Part shown: one piece after another, positions 17,669 through 26,831 of the stretch
Layout: each line of letters opens with the position of its first letter
How positions within the stretch are numbered: position 1 is the first letter of the stretch
NCBI RefSeq assembly: GCF_009363555.1
Contig: NZ_CP045372.1
Location: 2,987,501 to 3,051,500 of the forward strand
Direction: 5' to 3'
Origin: Sulfitobacter sp. THAF37
GTDB taxonomy: Bacteria > Pseudomonadota > Alphaproteobacteria > Rhodobacterales > Rhodobacteraceae
Length of the DNA stretch: 64,000 nucleotides
Notes under the pieces: generated by a model
Databases searched by the model: none
Told to the model about the DNA's origin: nothing
What the model saw: the letters and a program-made list of their open reading frames with translations, nothing else
Position numbers and translations under genes: made by a program

Positions 17669-18508
17669 ATGAAATTTCAAGGCACCGCCGATTACGTCGC
17701 GACCGACGATCTCACCATTGCGGTGAACGCCGCCGTGACCCTTGAGCGCCCTCTGCTGGTCAAGGGGGAACCTGGCACCGGCAAGACGGAGCTTGCGCTG
17801 CAGGTCTCCTCGGCGCTGGGTCTGCGGATGATCGAATGGAACATCAAATCCACCACGCGGGCGCAGCAGGGCCTTTACGAATATGACGCGGTCAGCCGGT
17901 TGCGCGACAGCCAGCTGGGCGAAGAGCGGGTTCACGATGTGAAGAACTACATCCGCAAGGGCAAGCTCTGGGAAGCCTTCGAGGCGGACGAGAAGGTCGT
18001 GCTGCTGATCGACGAGATCGACAAGGCGGATATCGAGTTTCCCAACGACCTGCTGCAGGAGTTGGACAAGATGGAATTCCACGTCTACGAAACCGGCGAA
18101 ACGATCAAGGCCCGCCACCGCCCGATCGTGATCATCACCTCCAACAACGAAAAGGAACTGCCCGACGCCTTCCTGCGGCGCTGCTTTTTCCACTACATCC
18201 GCTTTCCGGAGATGGACACGCTGAAGCAGATCGTCGAGGTGCACCATCCTGGCATCAAGGAAAACCTGCTGACCACCGCGCTGACACAGTTCTACGAGAT
18301 CCGCGATCAGGCCGGACTGAAGAAAAAGCCGTCCACATCCGAGGTACTGGACTGGCTGAAGCTGTTGCTGGCCGAGGACATGGATGCCGCCGACCTGAAA
18401 AAGGACGGCGCCAGCGCCCTGCCCAAGCTGCATGGCGCACTGCTGAAGAACGAACAGGACGTGCATCTGTTCGAACGTCTTGCCTTCATGGCGCGCGGCC
18501 AGAGGTGA
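17669..18508 (+). CDS. MoxR family AAA+ ATPase
   Basis: 279 residues. Walker A GEPGTGKT (33-40), Walker B VVLLIDEIDKAD (about 110-121), sensor 1 IVIITSNNEKELPDAFLRRC with arginine finger region. MoxR ATPases act as chaperones that insert cofactors or activate partner complexes together with a VWA protein; such a VWA protein is encoded 2.2 kb downstream at 20710. The gene between codes for a lipoprotein and a small membrane protein. Confidence 0.88.
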   Translation: MKFQGTADYVATDDLTIAVNAAVTLERPLLVKGEPGTGKTELALQVSSALGLRMIEWNIKSTTRAQQGLYEYDAVSRLRDSQLGEERVHDVKNYIRKGKLWEAFEADEKVVLLIDEIDKADIEFPNDLLQELDKMEFHVYETGETIKARHRPIVIITSNNEKELPDAFLRRCFFHYIRFPEMDTLKQIVEVHHPGIKENLLTTALTQFYEIRDQAGLKKKPSTSEVLDWLKLLLAEDMDAADLKKDGASALPKLHGALLKNEQDVHLFERLAFMARGQR

Positions 18509-19151
18509 CGCCGGGGACGATGCAAGACCCTTGGGTATCGTGAACAGTGGCTGCTGCCGCCTCTCGGGCCGGCGGCGGCACTCCTCGGGTGCGGGGCTGC
18601 CCGGTAGCAGTGTCGCCCCCACCATGCGGACACCCATGCCAGACATCGGGCCCGGGTGTCCGCTGGCGCGGCGCATCGCCAGCAGCCCGACCCCGCCCCC
18701 TTTGACCCCGACAGCCTGTTCGCGTGCTCAATAGCTGGCCTGCGGGCAAATCTGCAGTGGCAACACGGCCTCGCGCGTGCGTCCCATTTTGCCCCGCCGG
18801 ATGTCGCGACCGATCTCATGGCAGAGTTTTTGTGGCCTAGCAGAGTCTTGTGGCTGAACCGTCGTTCTGCCCCGTCGTGCCTGCTTTTTCAGGCACTCAA
18901 CCACCTGTGCGAGCGTGGTGCAGATGCCATATTTCGCGCTGCAGAAATTGCGGTCCCGGTTCGCCTCTATTTCGCCTCAATTCCTGCCTAGGCAGGTCGG
19001 CAAGATAGGAAAACCGATTTGACTCCGGCAGCCAGAAAGAGCGCAGACAACCATCCATGAGCAGCAGAACACCGCGCCCCTACGGCGCAAACAGACATAC
19101 CATCTCGCGAAGATCCTCACCCAACACCCTGTCACCTAAGGATTTGTCCTT
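18509..19151. other. 643-base region without a recognised gene
   Basis: Between the MoxR gene and the DUF2927 gene. It contains GC-rich inverted segments and a frame of 111 codons (18656-18991) with no family resemblance, biased composition and no clear Shine-Dalgarno. It may be a decayed gene or a long untranslated region. No insertion sequence ends are seen. Confidence 0.4.
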
Positions 19152-20519
19152 GTGAACGGACGTTTCGTTCTGCCACTTGTGATGCTGCTGAACGCCTGCG
19201 TGCCCGCCTCCGACCCGGATGTGGCGACCCGTGCGGCAGTCAATACCGGCGCCAGCACGCTGCCGCCGATGAAGAATTTCGCCGCCAGCCGTCCCGAGGC
19301 TCCGGTGCGGTCGAACAACGACCTTGCGCTGGATTTCATCGAATTGTCCTTCCAGATGGAAAGCGGCCGCGCCCTGCCGGTGCTGACCCGCTTCGAGGGC
19401 CCGATCACACTGCGCGTCACCGGCGCACCACCCCCCACGCTGATGCCTGACCTGAACCGGCTGTTGGCGCGGTTGCGCAACGAGGCGGGCATCGACATCA
19501 CGCAGTCGCGCTCGGACACGGCACATATCACCATTCAGGCCGTCACCCGAGAGGACATTCGCAAGGTCCTGCCGCAGGCCGCCTGCTTTGTCACGCCCAA
19601 TGTGACGTCGATCCAGGACTACCGCAGCGCCCGCCGCCTGCCCAGAACGAACTGGACGCTGTTGAAAACGCGCGAAAAAGTCGCGATTTTCCTGCCCAAT
19701 GACGCCAGCCCGCAGGAGGTGCGCGATTGCCTGCACGAAGAGCTGGCGCAGGCCCTGGGGCCGCTGAATGACCTCTATCGCCTGCCCGACTCGGTCTTTA
19801 ACGACGACAATGTGCATACGGTCCTGACCGGCTTCGACATGCTGATCCTGCGGGCCTATTACGACCCGGCGCTTCGGTCCGGCATGACGCGCGGCCAGGT
19901 GGCCGCCGCCCTGCCCGCGATCTTTGCCCGGATCAACCCGAAAGGGACGGGTAAACCGGCGCGATATGCCACCCGCACGCCAGAGGAGTGGAGCCGCGCG
20001 ATCCAGACCGCCCTGGGGCGGCAGGTCTCTCTCAAGAGCCGCCAGAACGCGGCGCAGAAAAGCATCCGCATCGCGGCTGAAATGGGCTGGGAGGACCACC
20101 GCCGGGCCTTTGCCCATTACGCCATGGGCCGCGCGATCCAGTCCACCGACCCCGAGCTGGCGCAAAAGCACTACCTGACCGCTGACCGCTACTATGCCCT
20201 GACACCGGGCACCCGCCTGCACCGGGCCTATGTGGCGACACAGCTGTCGGCCTATGCGATCTCGACAGGAGACGCGGACCGTGCCCTGCGGCTGATTGCA
20301 CCGCATATCCAGACCGCGGAACAGTCGGAGAACGCGGCACTGCTGTCCACGCTGCTGCTGTTGCGCGCCGAGGCGCTGGAACTGCAAGGCCGCGCGACAG
20401 AGGCCCGTGGCGTCAGGCTGGACAGCGTCGGCTGGGCGCGTTACGGCTTTGGGCCAGATTGGGCCGTGCGGGCCAAGCTGCGCGAAATCGCGTCTCTCAA
20501 CCCGCTGAAGGGCTCGTAA
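19152..20519 (+). CDS. DUF2927 lipoprotein
   Basis: 455 residues starting at GTG 19152, with TAAGGA 8 bases upstream. Signal peptide with lipobox-like LLNAC (Cys at residue 16), so probably membrane-anchored in the periplasm. The middle (about 50-270) holds the DUF2927 pattern: LDFIELSFQMESG, VLTRFEGPITLRV, ECL-type HEELAQALGPLND and VLTGFDMLILRAYYDPALR, reminiscent of a metalloprotease-like fold but without an HExxH. The C-terminal 150 residues look helical and TPR-like. Sits between MoxR and VWA genes. Confidence 0.78.
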   Translation: MNGRFVLPLVMLLNACVPASDPDVATRAAVNTGASTLPPMKNFAASRPEAPVRSNNDLALDFIELSFQMESGRALPVLTRFEGPITLRVTGAPPPTLMPDLNRLLARLRNEAGIDITQSRSDTAHITIQAVTREDIRKVLPQAACFVTPNVTSIQDYRSARRLPRTNWTLLKTREKVAIFLPNDASPQEVRDCLHEELAQALGPLNDLYRLPDSVFNDDNVHTVLTGFDMLILRAYYDPALRSGMTRGQVAAALPAIFARINPKGTGKPARYATRTPEEWSRAIQTALGRQVSLKSRQNAAQKSIRIAAEMGWEDHRRAFAHYAMGRAIQSTDPELAQKHYLTADRYYALTPGTRLHRAYVATQLSAYAISTGDADRALRLIAPHIQTAEQSENAALLSTLLLLRAEALELQGRATEARGVRLDSVGWARYGFGPDWAVRAKLREIASLNPLKGS

Positions 20520-20535
20520 CCACGGGCGGAAGACA

Positions 20536-20706
20536 ATGATCGTAATCGTTTTGGCGCTTGTCGGGGCCCTGTTCGGCGGGCTGACCGCGCGCAAACGGGC
20601 GGGCAACCGCAAGGATGTGGCGCAATACGCCGCCGGATATGCCATCGCATTTGCGATCGTCGGCATGATCCTGACCGTCATCATCGACCGCAGCTTGATG
20701 GGCTGA
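20536..20706 (+). CDS. Small two-helix membrane protein
   Basis: 56 residues, ATG 20536 to TGA 20706, with AGGGCGGAAGA-like purine stretch before the start. Two hydrophobic segments (residues 2-16 and 33-50) flank a basic loop ARKRAGNRKD. It fills the gap between the DUF2927 gene (16 bases) and the VWA gene (3 bases), so it is probably cotranscribed with both. Similar short proteins are found at this position in related bacteria (recognition, not checked). Function unknown. Confidence 0.7.
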   Translation: MIVIVLALVGALFGGLTARKRAGNRKDVAQYAAGYAIAFAIVGMILTVIIDRSLMG

Positions 20707-20709
20707 CGG

Positions 20710-21897
20710 ATGTTCCTGCCCTTCTTCGAACAGCTGCGCGCCCACAAGGTCCCCGTTTCCATGCGGGAATTCCTGGCGTTCCTGGACGGTATGGCTGCCG
20801 GAATTGCCACCTATGACGTGGAGGCGTTCTACTACCTTGCCCGCGTGTCGATGGTAAAGGACGAACGCAACATCGACAAATTCGACCAGGCTTTTGCCGC
20901 AGCTTTTAAAGGCTTGGAAAACATCAGCTTGGACGACGTTCTTGAAGCTGTCGACATCCCGCGCGACTGGCTGGAGAAGATGGCCGAAAAACACCTCAGC
21001 GAGGCCGAAAAGGCCGAGATCGAAGCTTTGGGAGGCTTCGACAAGCTGATGGAAACACTCAAGAAACGGCTTGAAGAGCAAAAGGGCCGCCACCAGGGCG
21101 GCAGCAAATGGGTCGGCACGGCAGGCACCTCGCCTTTCGGCGCCTATGGCTATAATCCCGAGGGCGTGCGCATCGGCCAGAAGGAAAGCCGCCACCAGCG
21201 CGCGACCAAGGTTTGGGACAAACGCGAGTTCCGCAACCTGGATGACAATGTCGAACTGGGGACACGCAACATCAAGGTGGCGTTGAAACGCCTGCGCCGC
21301 TGGGCCCGTGACGGCGCGCAGGAAGAACTGGACCTGCGCGGCACCATCCGCGCCACGGCGGAACACGGCTATCTCGACGTCAAGACCCGCCCCGAGCGGC
21401 GCAACGCGGTCAAGGTGCTGCTGTTTCTCGACGTCGGCGGCTCCATGGATCCGCATGTGAAGGTGGTTCAGGAACTGTTCAGCGCCGCCAAGGCAGAATT
21501 CAAGCATTTCGAGCATTTCTATTTCCACAACTGCCTTTACGAAGGCGTGTGGAAGGACAACCGCCGCCGCTGGGACGCGCAGATCAGCACCCATGAGATC
21601 CTGCGCACCTATGGGCCGGACTACAAATGCATCTTCGTCGGCGATGCGTCGATGTCGCCCTACGAGATTGCCTATCCCGGCGGGGCGAACGAACACTGGA
21701 ACCCTGAAAGCGGCGCCACTTGGCTGACCCGCGCGCGCGACCAGTGGCAGAGCAACCTCTGGATCAATCCGGTGCCCGAAAAATACTGGCCCTACACCCA
21801 GTCCATCTCGATGATACAAGAGATCTTCGGTCCAGAGGCCATGGTTCCGATGACGCTTGACGGGCTGTCCCGCGGCATCAAAACGATGACCCGATAA
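20710..21897 (+). CDS. VWA domain protein (CoxE/YehP-like partner of MoxR)
   Basis: 395 residues. N-terminal helical region, then a von Willebrand factor A domain from about residue 230 with the MIDAS start FLDVGGSMD (D241, G243, S245). The FVGDASMSPYEI segment supplies further metal ligands. Proteins of this type pair with MoxR ATPases to mature or remodel metalloenzymes or membrane complexes. Its gene lies in the same local cluster as the MoxR gene at 17669. The target of the pair is not evident here. Confidence 0.82.
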   Translation: MFLPFFEQLRAHKVPVSMREFLAFLDGMAAGIATYDVEAFYYLARVSMVKDERNIDKFDQAFAAAFKGLENISLDDVLEAVDIPRDWLEKMAEKHLSEAEKAEIEALGGFDKLMETLKKRLEEQKGRHQGGSKWVGTAGTSPFGAYGYNPEGVRIGQKESRHQRATKVWDKREFRNLDDNVELGTRNIKVALKRLRRWARDGAQEELDLRGTIRATAEHGYLDVKTRPERRNAVKVLLFLDVGGSMDPHVKVVQELFSAAKAEFKHFEHFYFHNCLYEGVWKDNRRRWDAQISTHEILRTYGPDYKCIFVGDASMSPYEIAYPGGANEHWNPESGATWLTRARDQWQSNLWINPVPEKYWPYTQSISMIQEIFGPEAMVPMTLDGLSRGIKTMTR

Positions 21898-22089
21898 GTT
21901 TTCCACGCACTTTCAAACCTCTAATGCAATTTGTTCAAGTCATGGATTAAGTCCGTCAATGCGGCAGGGCGGCTGCTCTGTCGGATCTGGCAAAGCGGCC
22001 TGAATGTCTCCCCCATCTTCTGCCCGCGCAAAGGAACGTACACCTCGGTGATGCGTTGAGCGACAGCACAAGAATGAAAGGATGCTATC

Positions 22090-22518
22090 ATGGCGATCAA
22101 GAAATCAGGCTCCGCGAAGTGGACAGGCGATCTGAAGACCGGCAAAGGCCACGTCTCGACCGAGACCGGCGTGCTGAGCGATCAGCCCTACGGGTTCAAC
22201 ACCCGGTTCGAAGACGGCAACGGCACCAACCCCGAGGAGCTGATCGGCGCTGCCCATGCGTCTTGTTATTCGATGGCGCTGTCGATGATTCTGGGCCAGA
22301 GCGACCTGACCCCCGACAGCATTCAGACGACCGCCACCGTGAGCCTTGAAGAAAAAGACGGCGGCTTTGCCGTGACCAAGGTGCATCTGGACGTTCAGGC
22401 GACCATTCCCGGCGCCAGTCAGGAGCAGTTCGCAGATGCGGCCAATGCCGCCAAGGAGAACTGCCCGATCTCGAAACTGCTGAACGCCGAGATCACGATG
22501 GACGCCAATCTGTCCTGA
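22090..22518 (+). CDS. osmC: OsmC family peroxiredoxin
   Basis: 142 residues. The two redox cysteines are C59 in AAHASCYSMAL and C125 in ENCPISKLL, with EELIGAAHASC before the first and GFNTRFEDGNGTNPEE near the N-terminus. These match OsmC rather than Ohr. OsmC reduces organic hydroperoxides in the cytoplasm. ATG at 22090 follows GAAAGGATG. Single gene, convergent with the DUF421 gene. Confidence 0.9.
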   Translation: MAIKKSGSAKWTGDLKTGKGHVSTETGVLSDQPYGFNTRFEDGNGTNPEELIGAAHASCYSMALSMILGQSDLTPDSIQTTATVSLEEKDGGFAVTKVHLDVQATIPGASQEQFADAANAAKENCPISKLLNAEITMDANLS

Positions 22519-22526
22519 TATAGATT

Positions 22527-22551
22527 GCGGGACCGCTAATGGCGGTCCTGC
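22527..22551. terminator. Hairpin between convergent osmC and DUF421 genes
   Basis: 10-bp stem with one G-T pair (22527-22536 with 22542-22551) and a 5-base loop TAATG. It overlaps the stop codon of the DUF421 gene. No T-tract follows on the plus strand, so termination is only likely. Confidence 0.45.
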
Positions 22552-23042
22552 ACCCCCTGCATGATCGCATCGTCGACGTCACCATGCCCGTGCAGTACCG
22601 ACACATCCCCCGTCTGTTCGAAAATCGCAAACCGTACGTCGCTAAGTCGAAACACATTCGCTTCGCGCAGCTTTGCGATCAGATCACCGTGGGTCATCCG
22701 GGACCTGTGCAAGTTCTCTTCAAAAATCTCCCCATCTTTCATGATGAGCAGCGCATCGTTGTCCATCGCGTTCCTGACAGTCTCGCTACTGACACGTCGG
22801 CGGGACAGGACTGCCTGAACAAGGAACAGCGCGGACATGGCAGCCAGACCGGTCACGAAGTCAGTTTCCTTTGACACCACGACGGACGCCAGGACAGAGC
22901 CCATGGCCACCGTAATTCCAAAATCGTAGCCCGACATCTTCGAGAACGACCGAAGACCCTGCATGCGGGTCAGAACGATGAAGGTCACGATGATGAAGGC
23001 CGCGTCGAAGAAAGGCCAAATAAGTGCGGGAAGATCGGGCAT
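22536..23042 (-). CDS. DUF421 (YetF-like) membrane protein
   Basis: 168 residues from ATG at 23042 (AAGGAG Shine-Dalgarno; longer in-frame starts lack one). Three hydrophobic segments in the first 85 residues, then a soluble domain with GSVLASVVVSKETDF, the conserved RRRVSSETVRNAMDNDALLIMKDGEI and SDVRFAIFEQTGDVSV. This is the DUF421/YetF architecture; Bacillus members are spore membrane proteins, and the function here is unknown. Confidence 0.8.
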   Translation of the reverse strand: MPDLPALIWPFFDAAFIIVTFIVLTRMQGLRSFSKMSGYDFGITVAMGSVLASVVVSKETDFVTGLAAMSALFLVQAVLSRRRVSSETVRNAMDNDALLIMKDGEIFEENLHRSRMTHGDLIAKLREANVFRLSDVRFAIFEQTGDVSVLHGHGDVDDAIMQGVQDRH

Positions 23043-23182
23043 TTTAGGCTCCTTTGAAGTATTCAGATACCAGATGGTGCGCGGCATCCGATTGTCGCGC
23101 CGGAACTGGGATTTCCTATGTGAAGCGGGCAATCGCGGTCTTGCCTGCTTGCCCCTGCCCGCCGCGCCCCCATATTGGACCC

Positions 23183-23866
23183 ATGATCCGCGTTCTTCCG
23201 ATCCTGCTTGCCATCCTCTATGCGCTGGCGATGTACCGGTTTTCCACCTGGCGCACCGCGCGCGAGCTGGATGCCAAGTCGACGCGCCTTGCCGATCCTG
23301 CGCTGAAGGAAGTCAGCGACCGGCTGGCCCGTGCGCTGGACCTGCCGCAGATCAAGGTTCACATCTACGAGATCGACCCGGTGAACGGGCTGGCGGCACC
23401 GGACGGGCGCATCTTCATCACCCGCGGGTTCTACAACAAGTTCCGGTCGGGCGATGTCTCGGCCGAGGAAATGGCATCGGTCATCGCGCACGAACTGGGC
23501 CACGTCGCACTGGGGCATTCGCGGCGGCGGATGATCGACTTTTCCGGCCAGAATGCCATTCGCACTGTGCTTGCCATGGTTCTGGGGCGGTTCATTCCAT
23601 TCGTCGGCGTGTGGATCGCCAACATGATCACCACGCTGCTGGCCGCGCGGCTGTCGCGGGGGGACGAGTACGAGGCCGACGCCTATGCCGCCGCCCTGCT
23701 GACAAAGGCGGGGATCGGCGTGGGACCGCAGATTTCACTGTTTCGCAAGCTTGAGGCGCTGACGCAAAGCAATCACGGCACCTCTCCGGCGTGGCTGCTG
23801 AGCCACCCCAAGACCGAAGAGCGTGTGGCGGCCCTGCAAAAGCTCGAAGCGCGCTGGTCGCGCTGA
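23183..23866 (+). CDS. M48 family zinc metallopeptidase
   Basis: 227 residues from ATG at 23183. N-terminal membrane anchor (residues 2-18), zinc motif HELGH (H103, E104, H107) in VIAHELGHVALGHS, and the third ligand region GDEYEADAYA around 180. Hydrophobic stretches flank the active site. HtpX/Oma1-like M48 proteases degrade misfolded membrane or envelope proteins. Start is chosen because upstream in-frame sequence has no membrane or catalytic features. Confidence 0.85.
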   Translation: MIRVLPILLAILYALAMYRFSTWRTARELDAKSTRLADPALKEVSDRLARALDLPQIKVHIYEIDPVNGLAAPDGRIFITRGFYNKFRSGDVSAEEMASVIAHELGHVALGHSRRRMIDFSGQNAIRTVLAMVLGRFIPFVGVWIANMITTLLAARLSRGDEYEADAYAAALLTKAGIGVGPQISLFRKLEALTQSNHGTSPAWLLSHPKTEERVAALQKLEARWSR

Positions 23867-23926
23867 ACGGTCGCGCCGCTCAGGAACCGGGTCCTTCGCG
23901 CCGGGTCCTGCGGGCACCTGACCCCG

Positions 23927-24469
23927 TCAGCGGGTCAGCGCGCGGGCCAGACGGGGCAGCCGTGCTTTCTTCAGCAGGGGCCGCATTTCCCACGCCTCTC
24001 CCGACAGGGTGCGCGCGGTCTCCAGAACCCTGCCGGCCACCCGTTCGACCGCCGCCGGTTGATCGACCCACAGGGCGGCCAGGTGGTGGTCCGGGTCGAT
24101 CCGGTCCAGGCCTTCCTCGGCCAGGGTTCCCTTGGGAAAATCCTTGGCGTTCAGGGTCATGATGGCATCGGCGCTGGCATCGACCGCCACGGCCAGGACA
24201 TGCAGATCGTTCGGATCCGGCAGCCAGAGCCGCGCCGCCACCCCTGGTGCGGGGGGACGTTCGGCGGTGGGCCAGTCGCGGCGGAGCAAGGCGATTTCCG
24301 TTCGCGCCTGTGCCTCGCCTGCAGGGCCGAGCTTGACCGCCGCACGGGCCCATTCCTCAAGAATGCGGGCGGACCATACGGGGTCGAACAGCCCCTCTGC
24401 CGCCACGCCCAGCACCATTTCGCGCATCACCGTCGGGTAAAGCACGCAGGTGTCGATCAGGACCCGCAT
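23927..24469 (-). CDS. PIN domain ribonuclease-like protein
   Basis: 180 residues. RVLIDTCVLYP (D6) and RILEEW (E near 40) with NDLHVLAVAVDASADAIMTLNAKDFP give the acidic set of a PIN_3-type nuclease domain (about 1-130). Its ATG overlaps the stop of the rRNA methyltransferase gene by one base, so translation is probably coupled. No antitoxin-like gene is next to it, so a toxin role is unproven; an RNA-processing role alongside the rRNA methyltransferase is an alternative. Confidence 0.72.
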   Translation of the reverse strand: MRVLIDTCVLYPTVMREMVLGVAAEGLFDPVWSARILEEWARAAVKLGPAGEAQARTEIALLRRDWPTAERPPAPGVAARLWLPDPNDLHVLAVAVDASADAIMTLNAKDFPKGTLAEEGLDRIDPDHHLAALWVDQPAAVERVAGRVLETARTLSGEAWEMRPLLKKARLPRLARALTR

Positions 24470-25704
24470 CAGAGGCGGAAGAACAGCGATTTCAGGTAGC
24501 CGCTTTCGGCCAGTTGCGGCAGTTGCGGGTGATCCGGTCCGGCAAAGCCGGTGTGCAACAGCACGCCACGCCGTCCGGCCCGCCCGATGCCCCGCACGCT
24601 GGCCACCCGGAACTGCGCCAGATCCGCCGCGTGCGAGCAGGAACACAGCCCCAGAATGCCGCCCTCGGCGACCAGGGGGGCGGCCAGCCGCGCGATCCGC
24701 TCATAGGCGCGCAAGCCTGCCTCCAGCGCCGGGCGGGCGGGGGCAAAGGCGGGCGGATCGCAGATCACCACGTCGAATTCGGCTCCCTCGGCGCGCAGCG
24801 CCGCCAGCACGTCAAAGGCGTCACCCTGCCGGGTCGTGAAACGATCCGCGACGCCTGCGGCCTCTGCCCCGCCCCGCGCAAGTTCAAGTGCGGGGCCGGA
24901 GCCGTCCACCGCCATCGCGCTTGCGGCACCGGAGGCCAGCGCGGCGAGGGAAAATCCGCCCACATGCGCAAAAACATCGAGCACCCGCGCCCCGCGCGAC
25001 AGATTGGCGGCGAAGGCGTGATTGGGCCGCTGGTCATAGTATAGGCCGGTCTTCTGCCCGCCCGTCAGGTCGGCAAGGTAGGTCGCGCCGTTCATCTGTA
25101 CCGGCACGGGGCCTTCCGGGGCCACACCGGCAAGAACACCGTTCACGTCGTCCAGACCCTCCAGCGCGCGGGTCCGGCCACTGGCGTTCTTCAGCACATG
25201 GGTCACGCCCGTCACCGCCACCAGCGCGGCGCTGAGCGGTTCGATGAGCGCCTCGGCCCAGGCCGCGTTGGGCTGCACCACGCAGGCATCGCCGAACCGG
25301 TCTATCACCACCCCCGGCAGGCCATCCGCCTCCGCATGGATCAGGCGGTAGAAAGGCCCATCGAACAGACGGTTGCGCAGGTCCAGCGCCCGCGCGATAT
25401 GCCCCTCGAACCAGGACTGGTCGATCACCGCCGCCGGATCACGGTCCAATATCCGCGCGATGATCTTGGAGTTCGGATTGACCGCAACAAGGCCAAGGGG
25501 CTGGCGGTCCGCGTCCTCCAGCAGCGCCAGCGCGCCGGGGTCCAGTTTGCGGGTCCGGCGGTCGGTGACCAGTTCGTTGGCATAGACCCAAGGAAAGCCG
25601 TGGCGGATCGCGCGGGCGTTCGCCTTGGGCATCAGCCGGACCACCGGCAGGTCAGTGCCGGAAGTGCCGTCAGTCGGGCGGGAAGGAGAATGGGGCGCTG
25701 TCAT
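24469..25704 (-). CDS. Class I SAM-dependent rRNA methyltransferase, RlmI-like
   Basis: 411 residues. N-terminal PUA-like domain (IRHGFPWVYANELVTD, about 30-110), central EEHB-type region, and a Rossmann methyltransferase domain from about 215 with LDVFAHVGGFSLAAL (motif I), DGSGPALELARGG, and VVICDPPAFA (the NPP-like motif IV). Fits the RlmI/RlmK group that makes 5-methylcytosine in 23S rRNA. The stop codon overlaps the start of the PIN gene. Confidence 0.85.
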   Translation of the reverse strand: MTAPHSPSRPTDGTSGTDLPVVRLMPKANARAIRHGFPWVYANELVTDRRTRKLDPGALALLEDADRQPLGLVAVNPNSKIIARILDRDPAAVIDQSWFEGHIARALDLRNRLFDGPFYRLIHAEADGLPGVVIDRFGDACVVQPNAAWAEALIEPLSAALVAVTGVTHVLKNASGRTRALEGLDDVNGVLAGVAPEGPVPVQMNGATYLADLTGGQKTGLYYDQRPNHAFAANLSRGARVLDVFAHVGGFSLAALASGAASAMAVDGSGPALELARGGAEAAGVADRFTTRQGDAFDVLAALRAEGAEFDVVICDPPAFAPARPALEAGLRAYERIARLAAPLVAEGGILGLCSCSHAADLAQFRVASVRGIGRAGRRGVLLHTGFAGPDHPQLPQLAESGYLKSLFFRL

Positions 25705-25748
25705 GGCGCCCCGTCTAGTGCTTTCCTGTGGCCTGTGAAAGCCTGTAT

Positions 25749-26420
25749 TTACGAGCGGAACAGCGCCAGGCCAGGTTTCGGCGCCTCGGCATCGGCGGGC
25801 CGGGCAAGTTCCTGCCGGATCACCTGCGCAAGATGCCCGGTAACACGCACCTTCTGGGTCTGCCCACGGCTTTCGGCTTCGATCGCCTTCTTACCGCCGT
25901 AGGCTTTCAGATTGGTCTCAACAACTCGGGTCGGCCCCAGAGGCAGGCCGGTCTCGGCGGACAGGACTGTCAGCTTGAACTCCATGTTGTGCACCCCGCC
26001 GACGCTGTAACGGGTCTTTTCCGTGACGGAGTGAAAGCGGGTCACTTCCACGTCCAGTACCGCGTCGGTCTCGCCAGAGAGGTCCCGGGTCCCGTTGGCG
26101 AGCGCGGCTTCGAAGATGTGCTGCACCTGCGCGTGCCGGTCGCCGAGGGGATCACCGCGCCAGACGATATCGGCCACAGGGTAGTAGTGGTTCGCTTCTG
26201 ACACCGACAGGCTGTCCGGCACGCGCACGTCGATCCGTGTGACGCGGAGATTTCTGGTCGGCGTGATCTGCGTCTGCGGCTGTGCAATGGACGCGGTGTT
26301 CTGGCCGGGCACCGGTGTCATCTCCAACGGGACGTTCCGGCTGGCGACGTCGGGCATCGCCCCACAGGCGGAGACAAGGGCGGCAAGGCCGATTGCGGCA
26401 AAGACTTTCACTGTTTTCAT
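25749..26420 (-). CDS. Putative lipoprotein, DUF6778-like
   Basis: 223 residues from ATG at 26420 (signal peptide starts MKTVKVFAAIG). Lipobox LVSAC with Cys19. The mature part contains RNLRVTRIDVRVPDSLSVSE, YPVADIVWRGDP and LDVEVTRFHSVTEKTRYSVGG, a pattern seen in uncharacterised Rhodobacterales lipoproteins. No enzymatic motif. A longer in-frame start at 26495 would bury the signal peptide and is rejected. Confidence 0.7.
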   Translation of the reverse strand: MKTVKVFAAIGLAALVSACGAMPDVASRNVPLEMTPVPGQNTASIAQPQTQITPTRNLRVTRIDVRVPDSLSVSEANHYYPVADIVWRGDPLGDRHAQVQHIFEAALANGTRDLSGETDAVLDVEVTRFHSVTEKTRYSVGGVHNMEFKLTVLSAETGLPLGPTRVVETNLKAYGGKKAIEAESRGQTQKVRVTGHLAQVIRQELARPADAEAPKPGLALFRS

Positions 26421-26558
26421 CCGGTCCTCTTTCCGGGCGTCCCTGCGCCCCTGTTTAACAGTCAAGGCGAACTTGATGCGGAAATGAGGCGACATTTGGC
26501 CGATAGTGGATTAAGAATGGGGTCATTTGACGACCCTGGCAGTACCGCCGCACGGACG

Positions 26559-26831
26559 TCAGTTTCGCGGCCGTCCACGCCATCCGCCCCGGCGGCGCGG
26601 CGCGGTACTGCCGCTACGTCCCTCGGTCAGGACCTGGGTCATCGGGTGGTGCGCCGCATCTCCGCCATACTGCGCCAGCAGTGCGCGGATCGCGGCGGTG
26701 GTGTCCCGCTCCATCGGCAGGCTCAGCGCCCAGTCCAGAAAGATCGACCGGCATTCCGCAAGGGTTATCCCCTCGATCCGGTAGCTTTCTCGGATCAGCC
26801 CCTTGGGGTCGTGCTCGGAACCTTTGCTCAT
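26559..26831 (-). CDS. Conserved hypothetical protein downstream of glnE
   Basis: 90 residues. N-terminal two thirds (HDPKGLIRESYRIEGI, ECRSIFLDWALSLP) look like a compact helical fold; the last 20 residues are Arg/Gly-rich. Its ATG overlaps the glnE stop by four bases (26828-26831), which implies coupled translation with glnE. I recognise it as a protein that accompanies glnE in related genomes, but know no function. Confidence 0.65.
   Translation of the reverse strand: MSKGSEHDPKGLIRESYRIEGITLAECRSIFLDWALSLPMERDTTAAIRALLAQYGGDAAHHPMTQVLTEGRSGSTAPRRRGGWRGRPRN

Noticed and set aside
18656..18991. 111-codon frame as a real gene
   Set aside because: No Shine-Dalgarno, no family resemblance, unusual composition; only noted as part of the gene-free stretch.
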